In this document: in pieces, positions 42,703 to 51,015 of the stretch
Layout: each line of letters starts with the position of its first letter
How positions within the stretch are numbered: the first letter of the stretch is position 1
Assembly (NCBI RefSeq): GCF_006912135.1
Contig: NZ_VIRS01000020.1
Coordinates: forward strand, 121,891 to 185,890
Source: Cryptosporangium phraense
GTDB lineage: Bacteria > Actinomycetota > Actinomycetes > Mycobacteriales > Cryptosporangiaceae
DNA length: 64,000 nucleotides
Direction of reading: 5' to 3'
The notes under the pieces: model-generated
The model's input: only the letters and a program-made list of their open reading frames with translations
What the model was told of the DNA's origin: nothing
Databases searched by the model: none
Translations under genes and position numbers: made by a program

Positions 42703-43698
42703 CTAGAAGTCTTCGTCGAAGGAGACGGATCCTCCGACCGCGACCTGATACGCGGAGACGCGGCGCTCGAAGAAGTTCGAGAGCTCCTGGACGTCCTGCA
42801 GGTCCATGAACCCGAACGGGTTGCCCGAGCCGTACCGGGGCGGCAGGCCGAGCTGCCCGAGCCGGCGGTCGGCGACGTGCTGCAGGTACTCGCGGACGTC
42901 GGCCAGCGACAGGCCGGGGACGCCGCGGCCGACGAGGTCCTCGGCGAACTGGACCTCGCACTCGACGGCCTCGGCGACCATCTCGCCGACCTGGGCCGCG
43001 AGATCGTCGTCGAAGAGGCCGGGTTCCTCGCGCCGGACGGTCTCCACGACGTCGAACGCGAACGCCATGTGCATCGATTCGTCGCGGAACACCCAGTTCG
43101 TGCCGGACGCGAGGCCGTGCAGCAGGCCGCGCGAGCGGAGGAAGTAGACGTAGGCGAACGCGCCGTAGAAGAACAGGCCCTCGATGCAGGCGGCGAAGCA
43201 GATCAGGTTGAGCAGGAACGCGCGCCGGTCGTCGCGGGTGCGCAACGCGGTGAGGTCGCCGAGGGAGTCGATCCAGCGGAAGCAGAACTCGGCCTTCCGG
43301 GCGATCGACGGGATGTTCTCCACCGCGGCGAACGCTTCGAAGCGCTCCTGCTCGTCGGGGACGTAGGTGTCGAGCAGGTTCAGATAGAACTGGACGTGGA
43401 CGGCCTCCTCGAACAGCTGCCTCGAGAGGTAGAGCCGCCCCTCCGGCGAGTTGACGTGCTGATACAGGTTGAGCACGAGGTTGTTGGCGACGATCGTGTC
43501 GCCGGTGGCGAAGAACGCGACGAGCCTCGAGACCAGGTGGCGCTCGGCGGCGCTCAGCGTGGCCAGGTCGGCGAGGTCGCTGTGCAGGTCGACCTCCTCG
43601 ACGGTCCAGGTGTTCTTGATCGCGTCCCGGAAACGGTCGAAGAAGTGCGGGTAGCGCATGGGACGCAGGGTGAGGTCCATGCCGGGGTCGAGGAGCAT
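42703..43698 (-). CDS. nrdB: Class Ia ribonucleotide reductase beta subunit
   Basis: A 331-residue R2 protein that holds the di-iron/tyrosyl radical for oxygen-dependent reduction of ribonucleotides. Iron and radical residues are visible: Asp67 (TGDTIV), Glu98 and His101 (FEEAVHVQFY) with the radical Tyr105, a later CIEGLFF glutamate, and RDESMHMAFAF with Glu and His. So it is a tyrosyl type, not the Phe-type R2c. The ATG overlaps the nrdA TAA by one base (TAATG), so expression follows nrdA and the upstream cobalamin riboswitch. The C-terminus ends in acidic SFDEDF, fitting R1 binding. Confidence 0.94.
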   Translation of the reverse strand: MLLDPGMDLTLRPMRYPHFFDRFRDAIKNTWTVEEVDLHSDLADLATLSAAERHLVSRLVAFFATGDTIVANNLVLNLYQHVNSPEGRLYLSRQLFEEAVHVQFYLNLLDTYVPDEQERFEAFAAVENIPSIARKAEFCFRWIDSLGDLTALRTRDDRRAFLLNLICFAACIEGLFFYGAFAYVYFLRSRGLLHGLASGTNWVFRDESMHMAFAFDVVETVRREEPGLFDDDLAAQVGEMVAEAVECEVQFAEDLVGRGVPGLSLADVREYLQHVADRRLGQLGLPPRYGSGNPFGFMDLQDVQELSNFFERRVSAYQVAVGGSVSFDEDF

Positions 43699-45989
43699 TA
43701 CTGGCAGGCCTCGCAGGACTCGGGGTTCTCGAGCGAGCAGGCTTCCGCGGTCACGGTCGCCTGCTGGATGCGGGTGGCCGGGCGGGAGCGCAGGTAGTAC
43801 GTGCTCTTGAGGCCGGACTTCCAGGCGTAGCTGTACATCGAGGACAGTTTGCCGATCGTCGGCGAGGCCAGGAACAGGTTCAGCGACTGGGACTGGTCGA
43901 CGAACGGGGCGCGGGCCGCGGCCAGGTCGATCAGCGCGCGCTGGGGCAGTTCCCAGGCGGTGCGGAAGACCCGTTTGACGTCGTCGGGCAGCTGGGGGAG
44001 GCCCTGGACCGAGCCGTCGGCCCGTTTGATCGCGTTCCGGACCTCGGCGGTCCACAGTCCGCGGGCCTTGAGTTCGCCGACCAGCGCGGTGTTGACCTGG
44101 AGGAACTCGCCGGACAGGGTCTCGCGCTTGAACAGGTTCGAGACCTGGGGCTCGATGCACTCGTAGCAGCCGGCGATGCTCGCGATCGTGGCCGTCGGGG
44201 CGATCGCGATCAGCAGCGCGTTGCGCAGGCCGGTGCGGGCGACCCGGGCCCGGAGCGCGTCCCAGCGGGGGCCGTGCGTCGGCACGCCCCACAGGTCGGG
44301 CTGCAGGTCGCCTCGGGCCGCGCGGGTGTCGGCGAAGGCCGGGTGGGCGCCGTGCTGCTCGGCCAGCCCGGCGGAGGTCTCCAGCGCGGTCAGGTAGATC
44401 TCCTCGGCTATTTTCCGCGAGAGGTCGCCGGCGCCGGCCGAGTCGAACGGGAGCCTCAGAGCGAAGAACACGTCCTGCAGGCCCATGACCCCGAGCCCGA
44501 CCGGGCGCCAGCGCGGGTTGCTCCGGGCCGCCTCGGGCGTCGGGTAGTAGTTGATGTCGATGACGCGGTCGAGGAACGTGACCGCGGTGCGCACGGTCTC
44601 CCGCAGCCGGGCCCAGTCGAGGTCGGGCCCGTTCAGGTGCGCGGCCAGGTTCACCGAGCCGAGGTTGCAGACCGCGGTCTCATCGTCGCTGGAGACCTCG
44701 ATGATCTCGGTGCACAGATTGGACAGGTGCACGACGTTGCCGGGCCTGGCCGTCTGATTGGCCAGGCGGTTGCTCGCGTCCTTGAACGTCATCCAGCCGT
44801 TGCCGGTCTGGGCCAGCGTCCGCATCATCTTGCCGTAGAGATCGCGGGCCTTGACCTGCCGCACGTACCGCTGCGCGGCTTCGGCGGCCTCGTAGGCGCG
44901 GTCGAAGTCCTCGCCCCACAGGTCGGGGAGTTCCGGGCACTCGTCCGGGTCGAACAGCGACCAGACGCCGTCGTCCTCGACCCGGCGCATGAACAGGTCG
45001 GGGATCCAGTTCGCCAGGTTGAGGTTGTGGGTGCGCCGGGCGTCCTCGCCGGTGTTGTCGCGCAGCTCGAGGAACTCCTCGACGTCGGGGTGCCACGGCT
45101 CGAGGTAGACGCAGGCCGCGCCCTTGCGGCGTCCGCCCTGGTTGACCGCGGCGACACTCGCGTCGAGCGTGCGCAGGAACGGGACGATGCCGTTGGACCG
45201 GCCGTTGGTGCCCCGGATCAGGGCACCCCGGCCGCGCACGCGGGAGAAGCCGATGCCGATGCCGCCGGCGAACTTGGAGAGGTTCGCCACCTGGGCGTAG
45301 CGCTGGTAGATCGAGTCGAGTTCGTCGCGTGGGGAGTCGACCAGGTAGCAGGACGACATCTGGGTGTGCCGGGTGCCGGAGTTGAACAAGGTAGGTGAGC
45401 TGGGCAGATAGGCGAGGCCGGCGATCAGCCGGTAGAAGTCCGTCGCTTCGGTCGCGGTGCGGGCCAGCCCGCAGGCGACCCGGAGCAGCCAGTACTGCGG
45501 GGTCTCCACCACGAGGCGGGCGTGCGGGTGGCGCAGCAGATAGCGGTCGGCCACCGTGCGGAGGCCGAAATACTCGAAGCGCAGATCGTTGGACTCGTCG
45601 ATCGCGTCGTCGAGCTCCCGGGCGTGCGCGGACACGAACGCCGCGGTCTCGTCGCCGATCAGGCCCTCGGCGTGGCCGACGGCGATCGACCGGCTGAAGC
45701 TCGTGATGCCCTGCTCCCGCACCTCCCGGTGCAGGTGGGCGGCGAGCAGCCGGGCCGCCAGCCGGGAGTACTGCGGCTCCTCGCCGATCAGCTCGGCCGC
45801 GGTGCGGATCGTCAGCTGGTCCAGCTCGGCGGTGGTGGCTCCGTCGTACAGTCCGCGCAGCGTCCGGGTGGCGACCCGCGTCGGGTCGACGTCCGGCAGA
45901 TCCTCGGCCCAGCGTTCGACGGTGTCGACGATCGTGCCGACGTCGATGGGCCCGTCTTTCCGGGCGGTGGGGGCCTCGGTGGTCGTCAC
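43698..45989 (-). CDS. nrdA: Class Ia ribonucleotide reductase alpha subunit
   Basis: A 763-residue catalytic subunit. An N-terminal ATP-cone-like region is followed by the 10-stranded barrel with active-site Cys214 (SSCYLVD), the NLCTEI loop (Asn424, Cys426, Glu428) and Cys441 (VCNLGSVNL); the radical-transfer tyrosine pair is in KSTYYLRSR, and the C-terminal redox pair is ESCEACQ. Together with NrdB it makes dNTP precursors under oxygen. The GTG start at 45989 has GAGGAGA upstream. A cobalamin riboswitch ~125 nt upstream should shut it off when B12 is present, as a B12-dependent class II enzyme (nrdJ, not in window) takes over, the situation described in Streptomyces. Confidence 0.94.
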   Translation of the reverse strand: MTTTEAPTARKDGPIDVGTIVDTVERWAEDLPDVDPTRVATRTLRGLYDGATTAELDQLTIRTAAELIGEEPQYSRLAARLLAAHLHREVREQGITSFSRSIAVGHAEGLIGDETAAFVSAHARELDDAIDESNDLRFEYFGLRTVADRYLLRHPHARLVVETPQYWLLRVACGLARTATEATDFYRLIAGLAYLPSSPTLFNSGTRHTQMSSCYLVDSPRDELDSIYQRYAQVANLSKFAGGIGIGFSRVRGRGALIRGTNGRSNGIVPFLRTLDASVAAVNQGGRRKGAACVYLEPWHPDVEEFLELRDNTGEDARRTHNLNLANWIPDLFMRRVEDDGVWSLFDPDECPELPDLWGEDFDRAYEAAEAAQRYVRQVKARDLYGKMMRTLAQTGNGWMTFKDASNRLANQTARPGNVVHLSNLCTEIIEVSSDDETAVCNLGSVNLAAHLNGPDLDWARLRETVRTAVTFLDRVIDINYYPTPEAARSNPRWRPVGLGVMGLQDVFFALRLPFDSAGAGDLSRKIAEEIYLTALETSAGLAEQHGAHPAFADTRAARGDLQPDLWGVPTHGPRWDALRARVARTGLRNALLIAIAPTATIASIAGCYECIEPQVSNLFKRETLSGEFLQVNTALVGELKARGLWTAEVRNAIKRADGSVQGLPQLPDDVKRVFRTAWELPQRALIDLAAARAPFVDQSQSLNLFLASPTIGKLSSMYSYAWKSGLKSTYYLRSRPATRIQQATVTAEACSLENPESCEACQ

Positions 45990-46112
45990 ACGTTCTCCTC
46001 GCGAGTGTGTCGTCGAGGTCCGGGCACGCGAGGGGAACGCCGGGCACGCGTCGGTGCGTGGTGGCGTCGGCCGTCCCGCGCGGCCTCGGACCGCCGGACC
46101 GTCCGGCCCGGC

Positions 46113-46292
46113 GCGCTGGCAGGTCTTCGGACTCGTGGGCGGTACTACTCGCTCCTACTGGCCGTCGCTTCCCAGGCTCGTGGAGCCCAGTGCGTGATGA
46201 CGGCGGTCGTTCCCACTCACCGCTGCGGGGCAGTCCCGGATCTCCACCGGGTTCCCTGTTGCCACGACCGCCCTGGCGGGACGGTCGAACCA
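46113..46292 (-). promoter_or_regulatory. Cobalamin riboswitch in the nrdAB leader
   Basis: On the minus strand the conserved blocks appear in order: GGGAACCCGGTGGAGATCC, GGGACTGCCCCGCAGCGGTGA (the GCCCCGC-AxCGGTGA core), then after a variable arm GAGTCCGAAGACCTGCCAGC, the 3' B12-box side. Length and order fit the Rfam cobalamin element. It precedes nrdA, so B12 binding should lower nrdAB expression. A TATGGT -10 candidate on the minus strand lies at ~46304-46309. Confidence 0.92.
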
Positions 46293-46404
46293 GCTGCGGT
46301 TGACACCATATCTAGGTCCGCCTCAGAAGTCACACACAACATCTCGTGTTTTTCTACGCCTGCTTGGCTCGGGTGGTCGCGTCCGCGACTGCCTGGGGTG
46401 CGGT

Positions 46405-46470
46405 CCGCCGGGGTCGTCCGCTCGTCCGCGTCGGTGGGCCGCCCACCCTCGCCGGCTGGGGGTGTGCAAC
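46405..46470. repeat. Long inverted repeat, right copy (upstream side of nrdAB)
   Basis: Reverse complement of the 42583-42648 element, including the identical 34-base block (46437-46470). It lies between the nrdA promoter region and the start of the TSUP permease. The two copies are 3.8 kb apart and bracket the riboswitch and nrdAB. GGGGGT and ACCC stretches inside can form a short hairpin. Confidence 0.8.
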
Positions 46471-46492
46471 GCGTCGGGTAGCGTCCGCGTTC

Positions 46493-47278
46493 GTGGAGGG
46501 CTGGGCGGGGGCGGCGGCCGGCTTCGCCGCCGGTCTGCTGATCGCGATCGTGACGACGCCGGTCGGCGTGTCCGGTGCGGTGTTCCTGCTGCCGGTCCAG
46601 CTGAGCGTCCTGCAGGTGCCGAGCCCGGCCGTGACCCCGACGAATCTGTTGTTCAACGTGGTGGCCGGTCCGGGGGCGCTGCTCCGCTACGCCCGGGCGG
46701 GTCAGCTGAACGGCCCGCTGACCCGTCGGCTGCTGGCCGGGACGGTGCCCGGCGTGGCCGTCGGGGCGACCGTCCGGGTGTTCCTGCTGCCCGGGGCGAC
46801 CGTCTTCAAGCTCGTCGCGGCGGGTGTGCTGGTGCCGCTCGGAGTGTGGCTCTGCCTCCGCACGGTGCGGCCGTCGCCGCCGACGGACGCGCCCGTGCGC
46901 CGGGTGGCGCTGCTGGCGTTCGTCGTCGGTGTCGTCGGCGGGATCTACGGCATCGGCGGCGGGTCGATCATGGGCCCGATCCTGGTCGGCCGAGGCCAGC
47001 CGGTCTCGCTGGTGGCCCCGGCCGCGCTGGCCTCGACGTTCGCCGCGTCGCTGAGCGGCGCGCTGGTCTACGCCGGGCTGGCGCTGACGACCTCGGTGAG
47101 TGCGGCGCCGCACTGGACGCTGGGCCTGCTGGCCGGTCTGGGGGGCCTGGTCGGTGGATACGTGGGCGCGCTGGTGCAGCCGCGACTGCCCGAGAACGGT
47201 CTGCGACTCCTGCTGGGCGTCACTGCGACCGCGGTCGGCGTCCTCTACGCGGCCGAGTCGTGGCCGCGGCCTACGTGA
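46493..47278 (+). CDS. TSUP (TauE/SafE) family membrane permease
   Basis: A 261-residue eight-helix permease of the sulfite/organosulfonate exporter family, with duplicated glycine-rich motifs: VTTPVGVSGAVFLLPVQ in the first half and GGIYGIGGGSIMGPILVGRG in the second. It probably exports a sulfur-containing anion or small carboxylate. GTG 46493 is chosen because TAGCGT lies 8 nt before it (leaderless-like) and because the longer frame runs into the repeat element. It is divergent from nrdAB, and the inverted repeat lies directly upstream. Confidence 0.85.
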   Translation: MEGWAGAAAGFAAGLLIAIVTTPVGVSGAVFLLPVQLSVLQVPSPAVTPTNLLFNVVAGPGALLRYARAGQLNGPLTRRLLAGTVPGVAVGATVRVFLLPGATVFKLVAAGVLVPLGVWLCLRTVRPSPPTDAPVRRVALLAFVVGVVGGIYGIGGGSIMGPILVGRGQPVSLVAPAALASTFAASLSGALVYAGLALTTSVSAAPHWTLGLLAGLGGLVGGYVGALVQPRLPENGLRLLLGVTATAVGVLYAAESWPRPT

Positions 47279-47602
47279 AAGACTCTGGAGCAGTCGGCCG
47301 AGGTGGGCGAGAAGGACGGCGTCACCCTGACGGGCCCAGTCGGGCTGGAGAAGACGCTCGCGTAGGGCTCCGGCTGGGGCAACGTGGCCGCGCGCTACAC
47401 GGCGGCGGTGTCGTGACCGCGGACCCGGGAGCCGCGGTGGGGGCCGCGACCGGCGCGGCCCAGCGGGCCGCCGGGGTGATCGCCGCGCGCCGGCGCGGCG
47501 CCGAGGCGCGGCTGGGGTCCTTTCCGGACGAGGCCGCCACGCGCATGACATCTGTCAGGGATGTGGGTGACAAGCGGTAGACGGGGCGGGGGCCCACGGT
47601 CC
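47279..47602 (+). other. Gap with broken coding-like fragments
   Basis: About 325 nt with three short frames separated by stops: GEKDGVTLTGPVGLEKTLA ending at a TAG near 47363, GSGWGNVAARYTAAVS ending at a TGA near 47412, and a GTG-started 55-codon frame at 47413-47580. The first resembles the N-terminal segment of some transposases only weakly. None is supported as a gene; this may be the debris of an insertion sequence or a lost gene. Confidence 0.3.
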
Positions 47603-47616
47603 CTAGCGTTGTCCAC

Positions 47617-47988
47617 ATGGACACGAACGATTCCCCGGCCTACACCGGCAAGAACGGCGCGCGGTGGTACGTCTCGCTGTTGGGCGGCACCAAGCGGCGC
47701 GGCCGCTGGCCGGTGCCCACGGACATGCGCGTGCTCGGCACGCTCGGCGGCGCCAACCTCGACCTCTGCGAGACCGACCTGCCGCCCGGGCCGCTGACGC
47801 TGACCAAGGTGAGCCTGATCGGCGGGGTGTCGCTCCGGGTGCCCGCCAACGTCGAGGTCGAGGCGGAGGGTGTGCGCATCTTCGGCGGCGTCCGGATCGA
47901 GCCGGGCGCGGCGACCGGGCCGGACACCGTGCGGCTGAAGGTGCGCGAGTACAGCCTCATCGGCGGGGTGCACGTCCAGCGGGGCTGA
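47617..47988 (+). CDS. Small LiaF-like C-terminal (toast-rack) domain protein
   Basis: A 123-residue soluble protein that begins MDTNDSPAYTGKNGARWYVSLLGGTKRRGRW and then has repeating beta strands with two GGV turns (SLIGGVSLRVPANVEVE, IFGGVRIEPG, YSLIGGVHVQRG). This matches the cell-wall-active antibiotic response protein LiaF C-terminal domain, without membrane helices. Function is unknown; in relatives this domain binds partners in envelope-stress signalling. ATG 47617 is preceded by TAGCGT with 7-nt spacing (47604-47609), fitting a leaderless start. No two-component genes adjoin. Confidence 0.7.
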   Translation: MDTNDSPAYTGKNGARWYVSLLGGTKRRGRWPVPTDMRVLGTLGGANLDLCETDLPPGPLTLTKVSLIGGVSLRVPANVEVEAEGVRIFGGVRIEPGAATGPDTVRLKVREYSLIGGVHVQRG

Positions 47989-47991
47989 GGG

Positions 47992-48345
47992 TTACAGACC
48001 GACCTTGCCGGTGGACCAGTAGGGCTTGGTGGTGATCGCGCGACGGGGCACGCGGCCGGTGTCGGCGAGGAGTCGGCGCTGCCGCTGGATCGACTGGGCG
48101 TGGCCGAGCAGTATCGCCCCGTCGAACGCGTCGTCCGTGTGTTCCAGGCAGTCCCGCAGGGGGTCGCCCGGTGAGGCCCCGGCCGGAACGAACCGGTGGC
48201 GGGGCCACCGAGGCGTCGAGGGTGCCGAGCGAACAGAGGTCCCCGAGGTACAACCGCCGCCCCGCGACCTCCCGTAAGCCCCGATGCCGCCCGGCCCACA
48301 CCGAGACCGAGGTTGAGGCGCACAGGGTGCGTAGCCAAGCCTTCT
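47992..48345 (-). pseudogene. C-terminal fragment of a probable siderophore-interacting-type flavoprotein, frameshifted
   Basis: Two minus-strand frames join across a one-base shift near 48200: GLREVAGRRLYLGDLCSLGT and LDASVAPP continue in the other frame as HRFVPAGASPGDPLRDCLEH, ILLGHAQSIQRQRRLL and PRRAITTKPYWSTGKVGL before a TAA at 47992. The ending resembles the C-terminus of siderophore-interacting (ViuB-type) FAD/NAD(P) proteins, with KPYW...GK. No start or N-terminal FAD domain is present upstream. The identity is tentative, but the conserved-looking frame shift argues for a relic. Confidence 0.4.
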
Positions 48346-48583
48346 GGGGGGAGCGGGCCAGCGAGCGCTCGGATTCACAGTGGCGGTCGGAGGACGCCCC
48401 CGGCTTACCCGGGATCCCGGCCAACCGCTCCGGGCCGAGGCGCCGACAGGCGGCCCACCCCGGTAGCGCTAGCGCACACCGGGCGCCGGGCTCACGTCCG
48501 CGCCACCGGCCGTCGCCGGATCTACCTCAGCGGCCTCCGAGCCGACGCCGACCCACCCAAGACCATGAAGAACCCGAACTGCC
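48346..48583. other. Intergenic spacer, nothing recognised
   Basis: Together with the relic above, this makes ~600 nt without an intact gene between the LiaF-like gene and the APC permease. No repeat, promoter or RNA was recognised here. Confidence 0.3.
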
Positions 48584-50578
48584 TCACGCACCCACGTGAA
48601 TCCCCGGCCGCCGCAACGGATCGGGCTCGGCTTCGCGCAGAATCTCCCGGGTCACCGGCGCCGTATCGCCCCGCCCCAACAGGAAATACCGAACCATGTG
48701 CACCAGCGGACTCCCCTCGGCCCAGGCGAAATAGCAGTGCGGCCGCACGCCGGTCGTGTCCCGCAGAGCGAGCAGGATCGCCGCGATCGCGTTCGGCGCG
48801 GCCGGTGCGGCGGCCCGCAACACGCGATGCCCCTCGACCTCCACACCGTGCACCGCCAGCGTGTCGCTGAAGCTCGACGGATCGATCACGTCGATCTCCA
48901 GGAAGATCACGTCCGCGCTGCCCGGCACCGGGTTGTCGCCGCGCTGCTCGCGCTCCTTCTCCGTGTACTCGGCGCCGTCGCCGGCCTGGCGACGGTTCGC
49001 GATCAGGTTGATCCGGCCGTCGTGGGCGAGCGTGTCGGTGACGAACTGCCGGGCGGTGTCGTCGAACGTGATGCGGTCGGCCCGCAGCTCGGTCGTGCGC
49101 GACACCCGGGAGATCAGCGAGATCACGATGATGCCGGCGATGAACAGGCCCGAGATCGCCAGCCCGTCGGGCTTCTCGATGACGTTGTCGACCAGCGCGT
49201 AGAGCAGCACCGCGGTGAGCACCCCGAACCCGACCCCGGGCAGGCGCTGCCGCCGCCGCACCGCCGACGCGGTGACCGCGAACGAACCCGACACCATCAT
49301 CGCCAGGATGCCGGTCGCGTACGCACCGGCCTGCGCGTCGACGTCGGCGCCGAACGCGATCGTGATCAGGACGCTGATCGCGGTGTAGACGAGCACGACC
49401 GGCCGCACCGCCCGGCCCCACTCCGGCGCCATGCCGTACCCGGGCAGGTAGCGCGGCACGATGTTCACCAGACCGGCCATCGCCGACGCACCGGCGAACC
49501 ACAGGATCAGCACCGTGCTCACGTCGTAGACGGTGCCGAACGCCTCGCCGAGCTTCTCGTGCGCCAGCCAGGCCAGCGCGCGCCCGTTCGCCGCCCCGCC
49601 CTCGTCGAACTCGGCCTCCGGAATCAGGATCGTCGTCACGAAGCTGCTGGCCAGCAGGTACACGCTCATGATCAGCGCGGCGGAGGTCAAGAGCTTGCGG
49701 GCGTTGCGGATCCGCGACCGCAGCCGCTGCTCCGGATCGCTCCCGTCCGCGGCGATCAGCGGCATCATGCTGACCCCGGTCTCGAACCCCGACAGGCCCA
49801 GCACGAGCGCCGGGAACGCCAGCACCGCCGGGACGGCCAGGTCCGCGAACGCGTTCCCGCTCCCGTCGGTCAGCCGGCTCGTCCACGTCGACCAGGCCCC
49901 GTCCGTCGTGACGACGTCCACCAGACCGACGACGACGATGACGGCGTTGAGCCCGAGGAACGTCGCCACCAGAGGGATCGCGACGCTGACGGCCTCGCTG
50001 AAGCCGAGCAGGAACACCCCACCGAGGATCAGCAGCAGCACGACGGTGAGCGCGACCGCGTGCCCGTGCAGCGCGTCGGGCACGTGCGGGTTTTCCAGGA
50101 CGTGCAGGCTGGCGTCCGCGCCGGACAGCGTGATCGTGATGATCCACGACGTGCAGACGAACCCGAGCAGGATCAGCACGAAGATCTTGCCGCGCCAGAA
50201 CGGCAGCAGCTCCTCGAGCATCGCCACCGACCCCGCGCCGTGCGGGCTCTCCTTGGCCACGCGCCGGTACATCGGCAGCATCCCCAGCAGTGTCAGCGCC
50301 ACGATCAGCAGCGTCGCCAGCGGGGACACCGCGCCGGCGGCCGTCGCCGCGATCGCGGGCACGTAGGCGAGGCTGGAGAAGTAGTCGACGCCGGTCAGGC
50401 ACATGACCTTCCACCAGGCGTGCTGCTCGGAGCTCGCCTCCCCGGCGGCCGGGCCGACCGGCTGCACCTGGTGCTCGAGCAACCAGCGCGCCGGGCCGCT
50501 GCTGGGCGGGGAGGGCGACGCCGGAGTGTCGACCACCGCCGGTACGGCGTATTCGACCGGCACGGTTTCCTCGGACAC
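48584..50578 (-). CDS. APC-superfamily amino acid/polyamine permease with C-terminal cytosolic domain
   Basis: A 664-residue permease. A ~70-residue hydrophilic N-terminus is followed by 12 helices starting [22 protein letters not shown]; motif-like [15 protein letters not shown] marks TM6. A ~170-residue C-terminal cytosolic region ([44 protein letters not shown]) is typical of actinobacterial members and may regulate transport. GTG 50578 is chosen because GGAGGA lies 9 nt upstream, rather than TTG 50617. It is divergent from the PPOX gene, with the promoters in the 30-nt gap. Confidence 0.85.
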   Translation of the reverse strand: MSEETVPVEYAVPAVVDTPASPSPPSSGPARWLLEHQVQPVGPAAGEASSEQHAWWKVMCLTGVDYFSSLAYVPAIAATAAGAVSPLATLLIVALTLLGMLPMYRRVAKESPHGAGSVAMLEELLPFWRGKIFVLILLGFVCTSWIITITLSGADASLHVLENPHVPDALHGHAVALTVVLLLILGGVFLLGFSEAVSVAIPLVATFLGLNAVIVVVGLVDVVTTDGAWSTWTSRLTDGSGNAFADLAVPAVLAFPALVLGLSGFETGVSMMPLIAADGSDPEQRLRSRIRNARKLLTSAALIMSVYLLASSFVTTILIPEAEFDEGGAANGRALAWLAHEKLGEAFGTVYDVSTVLILWFAGASAMAGLVNIVPRYLPGYGMAPEWGRAVRPVVLVYTAISVLITIAFGADVDAQAGAYATGILAMMVSGSFAVTASAVRRRQRLPGVGFGVLTAVLLYALVDNVIEKPDGLAISGLFIAGIIVISLISRVSRTTELRADRITFDDTARQFVTDTLAHDGRINLIANRRQAGDGAEYTEKEREQRGDNPVPGSADVIFLEIDVIDPSSFSDTLAVHGVEVEGHRVLRAAAPAAPNAIAAILLALRDTTGVRPHCYFAWAEGSPLVHMVRYFLLGRGDTAPVTREILREAEPDPLRRPGIHVGA

Positions 50579-50598
50579 CGGGCGATCCTCCGTGTCGC

Positions 50599-50610
50599 TA
50601 GGGTTCGGTC
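50599..50610 (+). promoter_or_regulatory. Leaderless-type -10 (TAGGGT) of the PPOX gene
   Basis: TAGGGT (50599-50604) then six bases and GTG 50611. No Shine-Dalgarno is visible. Confidence 0.5.
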
Positions 50611-51015
50611 GTGACAATTGTTCTCCCTGCGTCCGTCGAAACCTTTCTCGCCCGGCCGAATCCGGCCGTCATGGCCACGCTGGCCAAGGACGGGCGGCCG
50701 GTGACCGTCGCGACCTGGTTCCTGTTCGAGGACGATGGTCGGATCCTCGTCAACCTGGACGCGCGTCGGGTCCGCCTGGCCCACCTCCGGCGCGACCCGC
50801 GCTTCGCGCTCGACGTGCTCGACTTCCCGAACTGGGGCTCCCACGTCGCCCTGCAACTGCACGTCACCGACATCACCGACGACGCCGGCCTGGCCGACAT
50901 CGACGCCCTGGCGACGCACTACACGGGCAACCCGTACCCCGACCGTGAACACCCACGGGTCAGCGTCCGCGCCGAGATCACGGCCTTCCACGGCTGGGGC
51001 GAGTTCCTCGCCTAA
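50611..51015 (+). CDS. PPOX-class (pyridoxamine-phosphate-oxidase-fold) flavin/F420 protein
   Basis: A 134-residue split-barrel protein: [57 protein letters not shown] strands are characteristic of F420/FMN-binding TIGR-type reductases (quoted in short: [22 protein letters not shown]). A small reductase acting on F420H2 or FMN is expected. The [14 protein letters not shown] strand closes the dimer. Leaderless GTG start. It is convergent with the aldolase gene, overlapping by 4 nt. Confidence 0.8.
   Translation: MTIVLPASVETFLARPNPAVMATLAKDGRPVTVATWFLFEDDGRILVNLDARRVRLAHLRRDPRFALDVLDFPNWGSHVALQLHVTDITDDAGLADIDALATHYTGNPYPDREHPRVSVRAEITAFHGWGEFLA

Noticed and set aside
46015..46112. A short gene between the riboswitch and nrdA
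   Set aside because: The ~100 nt contain only GC-rich leader that forms the riboswitch expression platform region; no start with a ribosome-binding site was found.
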